DNA from: a virus
Direction: 5' to 3' (one strand)
Virus record (IMG/VR): IMGVR_UViG_3300037189_006336
Coordinates: 1-64,000 of that record
Length of the DNA stretch: 64,000 nt
A program made the position numbers and the translations under genes. The notes under the pieces were generated by a model. It had not been told where the DNA came from, made no database searches, and saw only the letters and a list, made by a program, of their open reading frames with translations. Shown here one piece after another: positions 63,594 to 64,000 of the stretch (positions within the stretch are counted from its first letter, which is position 1; each line of letters opens with the position of its first letter).

Positions 63594-64000
63594 ATGACCA
63601 GAGGATTATTTGAGTCAATTGATTGGCTTACAAAAAAAGTTAATATTTTTTTAGCATTAGTTCCATTTCCATCTTTCGGATCTTTTGAAGATTCTACTAC
63701 ACAATCAAATGCTGGTGTTACTTCTGTAAATATAGTTACATTTAGTAGTACATCACAATCTAATGGTGTATCTATTGTATCAAGTTCAAAAATAACTTAC
63801 GCTAATTCTGGAAACTATCTTATTAATTTTCTTGGACAGTTTTTCTTTAGCGGTGGTGCATCAAACTATAACATTACTGTTTGGTTAAGAAAAAATGGAG
63901 TAGATTTATTAGACTCTTCTTATACATTTACTACTACAAGTGCTCAAGGTGCTCAAACATTAGCTAATTTAGAAGATATTATTACAGTAAAAGCTGGTGA
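63594..64000 (+). CDS. C1q/jelly-roll-type fibre protein, 5' part (cut by window)
   Basis: ATG at 63594 opens a frame that is still open at the window end (135 residues seen). It starts 'MTRGLFESIDWLTKKVNIFL', then a beta-rich part ('ITYANSGNYLINFLGQFFFS', 'NYNITVWLRKNGVDLLDSS') typical of C1q/TNF-like jelly-roll domains in phage fibres and collar spikes. The N-terminal hydrophobic stretch (IFLALVPFPSF) may attach it to the virion. Co-transcribed with the two genes before it. Confidence 0.65.
   Translation, partial: MTRGLFESIDWLTKKVNIFLALVPFPSFGSFEDSTTQSNAGVTSVNIVTFSSTSQSNGVSIVSSSKITYANSGNYLINFLGQFFFSGGASNYNITVWLRKNGVDLLDSSYTFTTTSAQGAQTLANLEDIITVKAG

Noticed and set aside
1-64000. Stop-codon reassignment, as in some crAss-like phages
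   Set aside because: Genes here end normally at TAA, TAG (19886, 57416) and TGA (57058, 50512) without read-through frames.
1-64000. tRNA genes, CRISPR arrays or reverse-transcriptase diversity system
   Set aside because: Gaps between genes are too short for most of these, and no cloverleaf, repeat-spacer array or RT motif was seen.

Overview
The window is a 64-kb, AT-rich, tightly packed piece of a crAss-like phage genome (order Crassvirales). No genome-level search was possible, so this rests on gene content and order. There is a row of very large virion genes (1540, 1033, 1774, 3719 and 1169 aa). One of them carries an RNA-polymerase-like DxDxD motif in the giant-protein position typical of crAss-like phages. 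Next to them are ring/muzzle-type tail genes, cargo-type proteins full of GG motifs, and tail fibres with the crAss-type Cys/Trp N-terminus. On the opposite strand lies a replication block with a DnaA-like protein, DnaB-type helicase, primase and family-B DNA polymerase. The host is very probably a Bacteroidota bacterium: upstream of the helicase there is an exact match to the Bacteroides promoter consensus (TTTG, 19 nt, TAnnTTTG), and three adhesin genes use an Fn3-like domain style common in that phylum. The standard bacterial code fits; TAA, TAG and TGA are all used as stops. I found no tRNA, CRISPR array, integrase or diversity-generating retroelement. Portal, capsid and terminase genes must lie outside the window.

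Layout. (1) 1-2763, + strand: the 3' end of a tail-fibre gene and two small unknown genes, closed by a terminator. (2) 2832-9748, + strand: a promoter-like element, then six fibre/adhesin genes, three of them tandem paralogues, closed by a terminator. (3) 9803-47936, + strand: a calcineurin-like phosphoesterase, three small ring/adaptor candidates, the muzzle-type protein, three cargo-type genes, and four giant virion genes. The largest (3719 aa) appears to fuse an RNA-polymerase-like region to a GNPF-type domain, a macro-like domain, a NADAR-like domain, an SF1 helicase and an HExxH metallopeptidase. A strong two-way terminator ends the block. (4) 62539 down to 47966, - strand: DnaA-like protein, helicase, Sak4-like ATPase, SSB-like protein, primase, HNH, PD-(D/E)XK nuclease, PolB, dNMP kinase, dCTP deaminase and several small proteins. 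It ends in a receiver-like gene interrupted in frame by a NUMOD4-HNH-NUMOD1 homing-endonuclease cassette, then a 59-aa membrane protein. (5) 62583-64000, + strand: the same promoter-like element, an Ig-like virion protein, a small membrane protein and the 5' end of a C1q/jelly-roll-type fibre gene.

How the genes work together (inference). The giant proteins and cargo proteins are probably packaged and ejected with the DNA; the polymerase would start early transcription. The minus-strand block then replicates and recombines the genome and adjusts the nucleotide pool. PolB ends in a canonical bacterial clamp-binding motif and so may use the host sliding clamp. Late virion genes would be switched on from the shared 21-nt element found at 2832 and 62583.
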